Below are positions 1-7,740 of a stretch of DNA of 64,000 bases, one piece after another (positions within the stretch are counted from its first letter, which is position 1; the number at the start of each line of letters is the position of its first letter). The notes under the pieces are model-generated. The model was not told where the DNA came from. It was given only the letters and a program-made list of their open reading frames with translations, and searched no databases. The position numbers and the translations under genes are program-made. The DNA is from an uncultured Corynebacterium sp. (GTDB lineage: Bacteria; Actinomycetota; Actinomycetes; Mycobacteriales; Mycobacteriaceae), in the NCBI GenBank assembly GCA_943914465.1, contig CALUCD010000001.1, forward strand, positions 124,001 to 188,000, written 5' to 3'.

Positions 1-645
1 GTCAACCACATCGCAAAAGAAAACGGCTGGTCAGAGCCGGAAATTAGTTGGCGCGAAACCCCCTCCGCACAGCGCGAAACGCTGATCCAAAACGGTGAAG
101 TCGACCTCATCACCGCTACATACTCCATCAACAATTCCCGTTCTGAGACAGTGAATTTCGGCGGCCCGTACCTACTCACCCACCAGGCGTTGCTCGTCCA
201 AGACGCAAACACCGACATCAACGGCCTCGAAGACCTAGACGGCAAGATCCTGTGCTCCGTCACGGGATCTACCCCAGCACAAAAGGTGAAAGACGAACTT
301 CCAGGTGTACAGCTGCAGGAGTACGACACCTACTCCTCGTGCGTTGAGGCACTGCGACAAGGCAACGTTGATGCGCTCACCACCGATGCAACCATCCTGG
401 GCGGCTACTCTGCTCAATCGCCCGGGACCTTCAAGGTCGTCGGCCTTGAGAAGGACGGCAAGGCGTTTACCGATGAGTACTACGGCATCGGGCTGAAGAA
501 GGACGACGCTGAAGCCACCGAAGCGATCAACAAGGCGCTGCAGGCGATGTATGACGATGGCGCATTCGACGAATACGTGGACACCAACATCGCTGGCGGT
601 GAAGGAGTAGAAAAAGCTACCCCGGGTGACCTGTCGTTCCTGTAG
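1..645 (+). CDS. gluB: Glutamate ABC transporter substrate-binding protein, 3' part
   Basis: The reading frame is open from the first base, so the 5' end lies outside the window; 214 residues are present. It is the C-terminal two thirds of a periplasmic-type amino acid binding protein (SBP family 3): the fragment has the NFGGPYLLTHQALLV segment of lobe exchange, a GSTPAQ phosphate-like ligand loop and the C-terminal YYGIGLKKDD segment typical of polar amino acid binders. In actinobacteria this protein is a lipoprotein that captures glutamate outside the membrane. gluC and gluD follow in the same direction with short spacing, which supports the glutamate (gluABCD) assignment over other polar amino acids. 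Exact ligand is inferred from context. Confidence 0.9.
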   Translation, partial: VNHIAKENGWSEPEISWRETPSAQRETLIQNGEVDLITATYSINNSRSETVNFGGPYLLTHQALLVQDANTDINGLEDLDGKILCSVTGSTPAQKVKDELPGVQLQEYDTYSSCVEALRQGNVDALTTDATILGGYSAQSPGTFKVVGLEKDGKAFTDEYYGIGLKKDDAEATEAINKALQAMYDDGAFDEYVDTNIAGGEGVEKATPGDLSFL

Positions 646-700
646 CGGCCTTGCCGGACCTTCGGAGTAATCAAGCACTGGCTCGACGGGAGAAACGCAC

Positions 701-1387
701 ATGGACGCACTGTGGGCTGACCTTTTGCCCAAGCTCTGGCCCGCCTTCTGGACCACGATCAAACTCACGGTCTACGCAGCAATCGGATCATTTGTTCTGG
801 GGACCGTCCTCACCGCGATGCGCGTCTCTCCTGTCGGCATACTGCGCTCGATTTCCGCGTTCTACATCAACACCGTGCGCAACACCCCTCTAACGCTGGT
901 GGTCTTGTTCTGCTCATTCGGCCTGTACCAAAACCTCGGCCTGCAGCTTGCCAGCCGAGATTCCAACACGTTCCTTGTCAATCAGAACTTTCGGCTCGCC
1001 GTCTTGGGCTTTATCCTTTACACCTCGTGCTTCGTGGCTGAATCTCTACGCAGCGGGATCAACACTGTGCATTTCGGTCAGGCCGAGGCTGCGCGCTCCT
1101 TAGGCTTGGGTTTCGGACAAACGTTTTCAACCATTGTGTTCCCCCAGGCCTGGCGTGCGGCGCTGGTGCCTTTGGGCAATACCTTGATCGCGTTGACAAA
1201 AAACACCACCATTGCCTCCGCGATCGGTGTGGCGGAAGCTTCGCTGCTCATGAAATCCACCATTGAGTTCCACGCCAGCTACCTTCTTGTAATTTTCGGT
1301 GTGTTCGCGCTTGGATTCATCATCTTGACCCTGCCGATGGGGCTTCTCGTTGGGCGCCTGGCAGATCGATTGGCGGTGAAGAAATAA
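701..1387 (+). CDS. gluC: Glutamate ABC transporter permease GluC
   Basis: A 228-residue HisM-type permease with about five membrane segments. The cytoplasmic EAA loop that docks on the ATPase is seen around residues 128-150 (EAARSLGL ... FPQA). A GGGAGA ribosome binding site lies 7 bases before the ATG. It follows gluB after 55 bases, and its TAA overlaps the ATG of gluD by one base, so the two permeases are translationally coupled. GluC and GluD form the heteromeric channel of the glutamate importer. The name rests on gene order (binding protein, two permeases) matching the corynebacterial gluABCD operon. Confidence 0.9.
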   Translation: MDALWADLLPKLWPAFWTTIKLTVYAAIGSFVLGTVLTAMRVSPVGILRSISAFYINTVRNTPLTLVVLFCSFGLYQNLGLQLASRDSNTFLVNQNFRLAVLGFILYTSCFVAESLRSGINTVHFGQAEAARSLGLGFGQTFSTIVFPQAWRAALVPLGNTLIALTKNTTIASAIGVAEASLLMKSTIEFHASYLLVIFGVFALGFIILTLPMGLLVGRLADRLAVKK

Positions 1388-2343
1388 TGGCAAATGAAGT
1401 TCGCGCAACAGTTCTCTATGACACCCCGGGACCCAGGGGGATCATGCGCAACCGCATCTACACCGCCGTCACGCTGATTATCCTCGCGCTCGCGGTTTGG
1501 TGGGTGGTGTCGACACTGGCGAGCAAGGGCCAGCTCGCTGCAGAAAAGTGGGCGCCCTTCCTTGAGTCCAACACGTGGACCACCTACATCCTCCCCGGTC
1601 TCTGGGGCACAGTGAGTGCAGCGGTGACCAGCATCCTGCTGGCGATCATCTTCGGCGTGGTTTTCGGCCTTGGACGGCTGTCAGAATCGTGGTTCGTGCG
1701 CAGCATCTGCGCTGTTATCGTCGAGTTCTTCCGCGCAATCCCTGTGCTGTTGCTCATGATTTTCGCCTACCAGCTGTTTGCCGTCTATCGTCTTGTGCCG
1801 CCTAACGGCCTCGCGTTCTGGGCAGTCGTGGTCGCGCTCACGCTCTATAACGGTTCTGTTATTGCAGAAATCCTCCGCGCGGGCATCAACTCCTTGCCGC
1901 GAGGACAAACTGAAGCCGCCCGAGCACTCGGCCTTTCACACTGGCAGACCATGTGGCGCATCCTGCTGCCGCAATCGATCGCCGCGATGCTTCCAGCGCT
2001 CATCGCGCAAATGGTTATCGCCCTGAAAGACACGGCACTTGGCTACCAGATCGGCTACATCGAAGTGGTGCGCTCCGGTACTCAATCTGCGTCGGCGAAC
2101 CAGAACTTCTTGGCATCGCTGTTCGTTGTAGGACTGATCATGATCTTGATCAACTATGCGCTCACGCTGCTCGCAGAGCGGGTGGAACGGCAGCTGCGCG
2201 CAGGTCGCGCACGCCGCAACATTTTCGCCAAGGTTCCCGAGGCTGCTGGCGCAGGCGTCGGTCTAGACACCAAAGACAGCGTGAACGTTGATTGGCACGC
2301 GCCCGGCTACACCAAGCTGGAAAACCCCGACCGTGGGCATTAA
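1387..2343 (+). CDS. gluD: Glutamate ABC transporter permease GluD
   Basis: A 318-residue second permease subunit, longer than GluC because of an N-terminal cytoplasmic extension (about 25 residues before the first membrane helix) and a charged 45-residue C-terminal tail after the last helix. The EAA motif (EAARALGL ... LLPQ) is near residues 175-200. It starts inside the gluC stop codon. Its 3' end overlaps the 3' end of bioF on the other strand by four bases (2340-2343), so two converging transcripts end with no spacer; no hairpin terminator is visible there. Confidence 0.9.
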   Translation: MANEVRATVLYDTPGPRGIMRNRIYTAVTLIILALAVWWVVSTLASKGQLAAEKWAPFLESNTWTTYILPGLWGTVSAAVTSILLAIIFGVVFGLGRLSESWFVRSICAVIVEFFRAIPVLLLMIFAYQLFAVYRLVPPNGLAFWAVVVALTLYNGSVIAEILRAGINSLPRGQTEAARALGLSHWQTMWRILLPQSIAAMLPALIAQMVIALKDTALGYQIGYIEVVRSGTQSASANQNFLASLFVVGLIMILINYALTLLAERVERQLRAGRARRNIFAKVPEAAGAGVGLDTKDSVNVDWHAPGYTKLENPDRGH

Positions 2344-3503
2344 CAATCAGAACACCCAGAATCCAGTTCGGATGCCAGACTGTCTATTTGTTTGAAAGTA
2401 TGCGTGGCCATCACCGTTACTCGCAACATCGCCCGGTCCCTGGGCACAGTCGGCCAGCGGATCGCCGGCACGAAGAACCCCCGATCCGCAAGACGAGATG
2501 AACGCTCCATTGCAGCTGCTCCACTGCCTACCCGGATCGGCAGGATTGGGCTCACCCACCCGTTCATTCCCAGCGCAGACGATAAACGGTCAACGTTGGC
2601 ATGCAGGGCGGGCACTGGGCTAGCCGCGCTTTCCAGCAGCTCGATCGCAGCAACAATGGCAGCACACGTCGCCGGTGCCAATGACGTGGAGTAGACAAAT
2701 GGTCTCGCCTGCTGCCGCAGCAGCGTAGCGACTTCCGACGAGGTCGCTACAACCCCGCCTTCAGCACCCAGCGCCTTCGAAGCAGTGCCAATAAGCACAT
2801 CTGGCCGGTCACCCATCAACTCAAAATGCTCAACGCTTCCGCGTCCAGTGCGCCCGACTGTGCCGATGGCGTGCGCGTCGTCGACCATGAGCGCGGCCCC
2901 GTGACGTCTACAGACTTCAAGCAACGCTGGCACGGGAGCGAGGGTGCCATCCATCGAGAACAGACCATCTGTGATGACCAATCGCCGCTCCGAAGCGTCT
3001 TGGGCAAGCAGCGTGTCAAGAGACTCCAGATCCTGATGACGGTACACATGTATAGCTGCGCCCTTGGCCTTTGCGAGGCGGCACCCATCGATGATGCTCG
3101 CATGGTTTCGCTCATCAGAAAAAAGCGCGACATTCGGCCCGGCCAACGTTTGCAACACTGCGGTATTCGCGTGGAACCCAGATGAGAACAACACCGCGTC
3201 GTCGTAGCCCAGGAAACGGGCAAACGACCGTTCAACCTCCCGGTGCACGCTCGTAGTTCCGGTGGTCAACCGGGAGCCCCCGGAGCCAACCCCGTAGCCA
3301 GTGAGCGCTTCACTGGCTGCGGCAATCACCGCAGGGTGTGTGCTCAGACCGAGATAGTTTGAAGAGCTGAACAGCAGCGTGTGTTTGCCACCTACCACTG
3401 CCACCGGATCCTGCGCGCCCGAGAAGACAGCGGGACGGCGCTCCAAACCCTGCTCGCGCCAGTGTGTCAGCGACGTGCGTGCCGCCGCGTCGAGCCACGT
3501 CAC
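2340..3503 (-). CDS. bioF: 8-amino-7-oxononanoate synthase (BioF)
   Basis: A 387-residue PLP enzyme of the alpha-oxoamine synthase family, which joins pimeloyl thioester and alanine in biotin synthesis. Visible features: the SSNYLGLS substrate segment (residues 47-54), VDDAHAIG (207-214) with the aspartate that contacts the PLP ring, and the PLP lysine in GTASKALG (K243). The GTG start overlaps the recX TGA (GTGA), so it is translationally coupled to recX. KBL and SPT members of the family differ by context only; no threonine or sphingolipid genes are near, while the biotin transporter bioYMN is 2.3 kb away, which favours BioF. Corynebacterium glutamicum lacks this step, so its presence here is informative about pimelate/biotin metabolism. 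Confidence 0.8.
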   Translation of the reverse strand: MTWLDAAARTSLTHWREQGLERRPAVFSGAQDPVAVVGGKHTLLFSSSNYLGLSTHPAVIAAASEALTGYGVGSGGSRLTTGTTSVHREVERSFARFLGYDDAVLFSSGFHANTAVLQTLAGPNVALFSDERNHASIIDGCRLAKAKGAAIHVYRHQDLESLDTLLAQDASERRLVITDGLFSMDGTLAPVPALLEVCRRHGAALMVDDAHAIGTVGRTGRGSVEHFELMGDRPDVLIGTASKALGAEGGVVATSSEVATLLRQQARPFVYSTSLAPATCAAIVAAIELLESAASPVPALHANVDRLSSALGMNGWVSPILPIRVGSGAAAMERSSRLADRGFFVPAIRWPTVPRDRAMLRVTVMATHTFKQIDSLASELDSGCSDC

Positions 3504-4090
3504 GATATTTCCTCGATTCGGGCCTCAAGTTGCTCTCGGGCGATGCGCAGGCTCAGCTCTGATGAATACCCCCTTCGCGCGAGTACCCCGACAATGCGCC
3601 GAAGATATTTGTCGTGCTCCGCTCTGTTCGCCGGCAGATCTTTGACCTCGCGAGCCTTCTTCTTCGCAACCGCCCGCGCACGCGTTTCTTCATCCTCAGC
3701 ACTTATCTGTGCGAGTGCGTCGGCGCGTGCTGCTGCGCTGATTCCCTTCTCGCGGAGCTCCACGTCAAGCGCGCGGGTGGATTTGCCGCGGGCAGCTGCC
3801 CGTTGGCGGACCCATTCGTTAGCGAAATGAGCGTCATTGACCAACCCCGCTCGCTCCAAGGCGTCTAAGACCTCGTCAATGCACTGGGGGGCGAACTCAG
3901 CAGCGAGCAGACGTTCCTGTAGCTCATGTCGTGAGCGCGAGCGCTGATCGAGTAGGCCGAGCGCTCGCTTCCGTATTGGGGCCAGGGCTTCTTCGCGCCG
4001 CCTGTCAACAGCCGGCTCGTTTTTACCAGACTGGATATCCGCTATGGCCTGCTGTAAGACGGCGAGTTTGTTGGCGTCGGGTGCAACCAT
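3500..4090 (-). CDS. recX: Recombination regulatory protein RecX
   Basis: 196 residues, within the RecX range, rich in Arg, Ala and Glu and built of three-helix repeats (for example the LGLLDQRSRSRHELQERLL segment near residue 40, then the ALERAGLVNDAHFANEWVRQR block). RecX binds the RecA filament and limits its activity in the cytoplasm. It starts six bases after the recA stop, the standard recA-recX arrangement. The unusual point is downstream: its stop codon overlaps the start of bioF. Confidence 0.92.
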   Translation of the reverse strand: MVAPDANKLAVLQQAIADIQSGKNEPAVDRRREEALAPIRKRALGLLDQRSRSRHELQERLLAAEFAPQCIDEVLDALERAGLVNDAHFANEWVRQRAAARGKSTRALDVELREKGISAAARADALAQISAEDEETRARAVAKKKAREVKDLPANRAEHDKYLRRIVGVLARRGYSSELSLRIAREQLEARIEEIS

Positions 4091-4096
4091 CGGTCC

Positions 4097-5245
4097 CTAT
4101 TTCAGTTCGGCGGGCTCCACCGCCTCAAGCTCGTCTTCGTCGTCGAAGCCAATGTTGGGCACCATGTCCACCGGGTCATCGCTCAGAGCATCACTGTCAG
4201 CATCCGAGCCGTTCGCAGTCGCATAGGCTCCCACCCCAAGGGCCCGGAAGATCTTATCCTCAATCGCGTCAGCAAGATCGGGGTTGTCTTTGAGAAAGAG
4301 CCTCGCTTTTTCTTTGCCTTGACCCAGCTGCTCGCCCTCATATGTGAACCAAGAACCGGACTTTTTGACAATGCCGTTGTCCACCCCCATGTCGATCAAG
4401 GAGCTCTCCCGGGAAATGCCTTCGCCGTACATGATGTCAAACTCAGCGACCTTGAACGGTGGGGACACTTTGTTCTTCACCACCTTCAGCTTGGTTCGGT
4501 TACCGATGGAATCCTGCCCGTCTTTGAGCGTCTGAATGCGACGCACATCGCAGCGCACCGATGCGTAGAACTTCAATGCTTTACCGCCGGTGGTTGTTTC
4601 GGGCGAACCGAACATCACGCCGATCTTTTCGCGCAGCTGGTTAATGAAGATGGCCGTCGTGCCCGAGTTATACAACGCACCAGTCATCTTTCGAAGCGCC
4701 TGTGACATCAGACGGGCTTGTAAGCCCACGTGACTGTCACCCATCTCGCCTTCGATCTCGGCTTTCGGAGTCAGCGCGGCAACTGAGTCAATGACGATGA
4801 TATCGATCGCTCCTGAACGCACCAGCATGTCCGCAATTTCCAACGCCTGCTCGCCGGTATCCGGCTGGGATACCAGCAAATTATCGGTATCGACGCCGAG
4901 CTTTCTCGCGTAGTCGGGGTCAAGCGCATGTTCAGCGTCGATAAAAGCGGCAATACCTCCGGCTTTTTGCGCTTGCGCGATGGCGTGGAGCGCGACCGTG
5001 GTTTTACCGGATGACTCCGGCCCGTAGATCTCGACGATACGACCACGCGGCCAGCCTCCGATGCCCAGCGCGACATCGATGGCGGTATTTCCCGAGGAGA
5101 TCGACTGAATGGGCGGGCGGTTGTCTTCGCCAAGGCGCATGATCGCGCCTTTGCCAAAGTCCTTCTCGATCATTGCCAATGCTGCGTCAAGCGCATTCTG
5201 CCGATCATTGCCTGCAGCAGCTGAAGCCTTCTTCTTTGTTGCCAT
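4097..5245 (-). CDS. recA: Recombinase RecA
   Basis: 382 residues from the ATG at 5245, chosen because MATKKK is the usual N-terminus and AGGAGAAGGA lies just upstream; the frame stays open for 18 more codons but they are not RecA-like. Walker A is GPESSGKT (residues 75-82), and loop segments and the acidic C-terminal tail (DEDELEAVEPAELK) are intact. There is no intein, unlike some mycobacterial recA genes. RecA carries out homologous pairing and stimulates LexA self-cleavage. A SOS-box-like sequence lies about 195 bases upstream (5438-5453). recX and bioF follow in the same direction. Confidence 0.97.
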   Translation of the reverse strand: MATKKKASAAAGNDRQNALDAALAMIEKDFGKGAIMRLGEDNRPPIQSISSGNTAIDVALGIGGWPRGRIVEIYGPESSGKTTVALHAIAQAQKAGGIAAFIDAEHALDPDYARKLGVDTDNLLVSQPDTGEQALEIADMLVRSGAIDIIVIDSVAALTPKAEIEGEMGDSHVGLQARLMSQALRKMTGALYNSGTTAIFINQLREKIGVMFGSPETTTGGKALKFYASVRCDVRRIQTLKDGQDSIGNRTKLKVVKNKVSPPFKVAEFDIMYGEGISRESSLIDMGVDNGIVKKSGSWFTYEGEQLGQGKEKARLFLKDNPDLADAIEDKIFRALGVGAYATANGSDADSDALSDDPVDMVPNIGFDDEDELEAVEPAELK

Positions 5246-5402
5246 GTCCTTCTCCTGTGTCCATCTGCGATGCGCCGGTGCCAACTCGAAGCGCCGCACG
5301 TGAGTGAAGCGGGGTATGCATTCTTAGACGTTCATCTGGGCCCATGCGGTTCCCACAATCTAGAACATTTTCGTGCGAACCCGAGCGCGGGATTTTGGAA
5401 TT

Positions 5403-5408
5403 ACTATA
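5403..5408 (-). promoter_or_regulatory. recA: Possible recA -10 element
   Basis: TATAGT on the minus strand, about 157 bases before the recA start, lying 29 bases downstream of the SOS-box-like site. It would give a 5' leader of about 150 bases. No good -35 at 16-18 bases is seen, so this is tentative. Confidence 0.4.
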
Positions 5409-5437
5409 GAATCCGGCGTCGACAGCTCCGACAATAC

Positions 5438-5453
5438 ACGCAAACATGTTCGA
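5438..5453 (-). promoter_or_regulatory. SOS-box-like LexA site before recA
   Basis: ACGCAAACATGTTCGA on the plus strand matches the corynebacterial LexA consensus TCGAAMANNTGTTCGA at 12 of 14 defined positions (mismatches at bases 1 and 4; the right half is perfect). It is the only such site seen in front of recA. It lies about 195 bases before the recA start and just upstream of the candidate -10 at 5403-5408, overlapping the expected -35 region. The consensus is from memory of the family; binding is inferred. Confidence 0.6.
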
Positions 5454-5508
5454 TTGCGATGCATAACACGCGCGTCGCAGGCGGATGGGCTCAGACGCAA
5501 ACTCACCG

Positions 5509-5724
5509 TTAACGACCTGGGCGGTCGATGCCGAGCCGGCGCTCCTCGGGAATATCAAAGGCATCGCACAGACCCAGCCACACTTCTCGCGGATCGACTC
5601 CACATTCGATCATCTCCGCCGCGTTCCTTCCGCTGTGAGGGAGTACCTGGGAGTGGACGATCCACTGCGCACGTTCCTTGCCGAACTCATCTTCCACAAG
5701 CTGATCAAACTCAGTCAATCGCAT
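5509..5724 (-). CDS. DUF3046 family protein
   Basis: 71 residues starting MRLTEFDQLVEDEFG, a small actinobacterial family that is found beside recA in many actinobacteria. It contains a conserved W (WIVHSQVLP) and the WLGLCDAFDIPEERR segment. The ATG at 5724 is preferred to an ATG 28 codons earlier because a TAGGGT -10 element sits seven bases before it, consistent with a leaderless message. Function is unknown; the conserved placement suggests only a shared neighbourhood with recA. Gap to recA is 263 bases, so it may or may not be cotranscribed. Confidence 0.85.
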   Translation of the reverse strand: MRLTEFDQLVEDEFGKERAQWIVHSQVLPHSGRNAAEMIECGVDPREVWLGLCDAFDIPEERRLGIDRPGR

Positions 5725-5731
5725 GGACCCA

Positions 5732-5737
5732 ACCCTA
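5732..5737 (-). promoter_or_regulatory. -10 element for a leaderless DUF3046 transcript
   Basis: TAGGGT on the minus strand, seven bases before the ATG at 5724. That spacing puts the transcription start on or next to the A of the ATG. Confidence 0.5.
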
Positions 5738-5773
5738 CGCGGCAAGACCAATTTCGCCCCGAGCGGCGGGAAT

Positions 5774-5786
5774 TGAACCCTGTTCA
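5774..5786 (+). promoter_or_regulatory. BioQ-type operator of bioYMN
   Basis: TGAAC-CCT-GTTCA is a perfect 13-base palindrome that fits the TetR-type biotin regulator BioQ of corynebacteria (known motif TGAAC-N3-GTTAC). It sits three bases before the bioY -10, where bound protein would block RNA polymerase. The bioQ gene itself is not in the window. The name is from motif and context; binding has not been shown. Confidence 0.75.
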
Positions 5787-5788
5787 CG

Positions 5789-5794
5789 TACACT
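5789..5794 (+). promoter_or_regulatory. -10 element for leaderless bioY
   Basis: TACACT ends six bases before the bioY ATG at 5801, giving a leaderless transcript. No ribosome binding site is present between the operator and the ATG, which agrees with this. Confidence 0.55.
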
Positions 5795-5800
5795 TCCCGC

Positions 5801-6409
5801 ATGACCACAGCTCAACCTCAGCCTTCCGGCACAGCAGAAGCTGCGCGGGGCAGCAATATTGCCACAGACATCGCGCTCATTGCCGTCTTCGCTGCTGTTA
5901 TTATCGCCCTTGGTTTCCTTGCCATCCCCGTGGGCGCCGCAGGTGTGCCAATCGTCTTGCAAAACGCCGCGGTCATCTTGGCTGGTCTTGTACTCGGCGG
6001 CAGGCGGGGGCTGTATGCTGCGGGGATCTTCCTTTTGGTCGGGCTCGCACTTCCTGTCCTTGCAGGCGGGCGCACCACCATCGCCGCGATTGGCGGGCCG
6101 ACCGTCGGCTACCTTGCCGGCTATCTCATTTCGCCACTTGTCGCTGGCCTGATCGCTTACCGCGCGCCGTTTACAAGAAACCGCACTGCTACCACCGGTG
6201 TCTTCATTGTGGCCGGTTACCTCGCACTATTTTGCCAATACCTGTTTGGTGTATTTGGGATGATGTGGCGCGCGCAGATGAACTTCGGCACAGCGTGGGC
6301 TGCACAGATCCCGTTCTTGCTTCCCGATGCACTCAAAACCGCGCTGATGATCGCAATTGCGATTGCGGTGCACGCCGCCTTTCCCGCCCTTCGCCGCGGG
6401 TACAAGTAA
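5801..6409 (+). CDS. bioY: Biotin ECF transporter S component BioY
   Basis: 202 residues with about six membrane segments, the substrate-capturing subunit of the biotin energy-coupling-factor transporter. The segment GAAGVPIVLQNAAVILAGL (about residues 46-64) and the GLALPVLAGGRTTIAAIGGPTVGYLAGY region are typical of BioY. Its ATPase (bioM) and transmembrane coupling subunit (bioN) follow directly, so this is a dedicated (type I) ECF system. Expression is expected to be repressed when biotin is plentiful through the palindrome at 5774-5786. Confidence 0.95.
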   Translation: MTTAQPQPSGTAEAARGSNIATDIALIAVFAAVIIALGFLAIPVGAAGVPIVLQNAAVILAGLVLGGRRGLYAAGIFLLVGLALPVLAGGRTTIAAIGGPTVGYLAGYLISPLVAGLIAYRAPFTRNRTATTGVFIVAGYLALFCQYLFGVFGMMWRAQMNFGTAWAAQIPFLLPDALKTALMIAIAIAVHAAFPALRRGYK

Positions 6410-6425
6410 GTGCGGTGAATACGAG

Positions 6426-7115
6426 ATGCCCCGCATCGAGTTTGAGGGCGCCTCTGTGTCATACGACGACACAACGGTGCTCGAACCATTGACCGTTCAG
6501 CTAGAGGAGCGTCGCATTGGCATCATTGGGTCCAACGGGTCCGGAAAATCGACCACCGTCCGGTTAATCAATGGGCTGATCACCCCGACGACAGGACGCG
6601 TGCTTTTCGACGGCTTGGATCCAACCCGTGACGGTAAAGCCATACGCAAACGGGTCGGATTTGTGTTCTCCGATGCGGAGTCTCAAATAGTGATGCCACA
6701 AGTCGCTGATGATGTGGCATTTTCGTTGCGGCGATTCAAGCTGCCCCGCGAAGAGGTCCAAGCGCGCGTCGCCGACGTCCTCGAACGCTTCGACCTCGCG
6801 GATAAGGCCACCAACTCTCCGCACACGTTATCGGGCGGAGAAAAGCAAATGCTCGCTTTGGCGTCTGTGCTTGTCATCCAACCCGACACCGTCATTGCTG
6901 ACGAACCAACAACGCTGCTGGATTTGCGCAACCGACGCCGGATAATCAACGAGTTGTTGAAGCTTGAGCAGCAACTCCTCGTTGTCACCCACGACCTCGA
7001 GATGCTGGAACAATTCGATCGGGTGCTGTGCATCGATGACGGAAAGCTCGCCTACGATGGCACCCCAGACGCAGCGATCACGGCGTATATAGAAATGATG
7101 GAGTCCAAACCGTGA
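6426..7115 (+). CDS. bioM: Biotin ECF transporter ATPase BioM
   Basis: 229 residues from the ATG at 6426 (MPRIEFEGASVSYDD); an earlier in-frame ATG at 6357 lies inside bioY and encodes unrelated residues. Walker A GSNGSGKS (35-42), a Q-loop segment with SDAESQIVMP, signature LSGGEKQ and Walker B TVIADEPTT are all present, so the subunit should hydrolyse ATP to power biotin uptake. It begins 16 bases after bioY and its TGA overlaps the GTG of bioN. Confidence 0.94.
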   Translation: MPRIEFEGASVSYDDTTVLEPLTVQLEERRIGIIGSNGSGKSTTVRLINGLITPTTGRVLFDGLDPTRDGKAIRKRVGFVFSDAESQIVMPQVADDVAFSLRRFKLPREEVQARVADVLERFDLADKATNSPHTLSGGEKQMLALASVLVIQPDTVIADEPTTLLDLRNRRRIINELLKLEQQLLVVTHDLEMLEQFDRVLCIDDGKLAYDGTPDAAITAYIEMMESKP

Positions 7116-7726
7116 TCCGGGAGCTACCGCTTGGCGTATACGTTCCCGGTAACACCTGTGTGCACCGACTTAGCCCCGCAGCTAAATTTGGCACGCTGGT
7201 TGGGTTCATCCTGGCAATCACGTTCCTGCCCACCCAGCCTTGGCAAACGATGGCCGGGCTGACGGCGGTCATGCTGTTGTACGCCGCAGCGCGGATCCCC
7301 ATCCGCCTTGCTTGGAAGCAATTGGTTCCCGTGCTTCCTGTCCTCCTGTTTCTCGGCGCGTTCATGTGGTGGCAGAACGGAGCCGGCGCCGCATCAACCA
7401 CACTCATTGGCCTTCTGGCCACGATAGCGGCGGCTAACTTGTTGACCCTGACCACACCCATCGAAACGCTGCTTGATGCGCTGGATCGAAGTCTCAGACC
7501 GTTGAACCGGGTCGGTGTGCCAGCGGAACTCATCAGCCTCACAATCGCACTCACGATTCGGCTCATCCCGTTGATGCTTGCCACCGCAGGCGAAGTGCTT
7601 GAGGCGCGTAAAGCACGCGGGGCAGGATTCTCGCTCACCGCGTTCGGCATTCCGCTCGCTATTCGCTCGGTGCGCCGCGCCACCGAGATCGGCGAGGCGC
7701 TCATGGCGCGAGGCGCAGTGGACTGA
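7112..7726 (+). CDS. bioN: Biotin ECF transporter T component BioN
   Basis: 204 residues, GTG start overlapping the bioM stop (GTGA). It is the transmembrane coupling protein linking BioY to BioM, with four to five hydrophobic helices and the characteristic cytoplasmic coupling motif ARKARGAGF (EARKARGAGFSLTAFG near residue 165), which contacts the ATPase. It ends 14 bases from the convergent pspA stop without a visible terminator. Confidence 0.92.
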   Translation: MIRELPLGVYVPGNTCVHRLSPAAKFGTLVGFILAITFLPTQPWQTMAGLTAVMLLYAAARIPIRLAWKQLVPVLPVLLFLGAFMWWQNGAGAASTTLIGLLATIAAANLLTLTTPIETLLDALDRSLRPLNRVGVPAELISLTIALTIRLIPLMLATAGEVLEARKARGAGFSLTAFGIPLAIRSVRRATEIGEALMARGAVD

Positions 7727-7740
7727 GCGCTTCTGCTTAC

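Noticed and set aside
5763..5786. tRNA T-arm-like sequence (GGGTTCAATTCCC on the minus strand), possible tRNA or att remnant
   Set aside because: Only 3 of 5 T-stem pairs form and no matching acceptor strand is found upstream; the same bases are better explained as the TGAAC-N3-GTTCA BioQ operator.
5485..6492. 335-codon plus-strand open frame
   Set aside because: Out of frame with bioY and overlapping the DUF3046 gene; composition is Arg/His/Cys-rich shadow.
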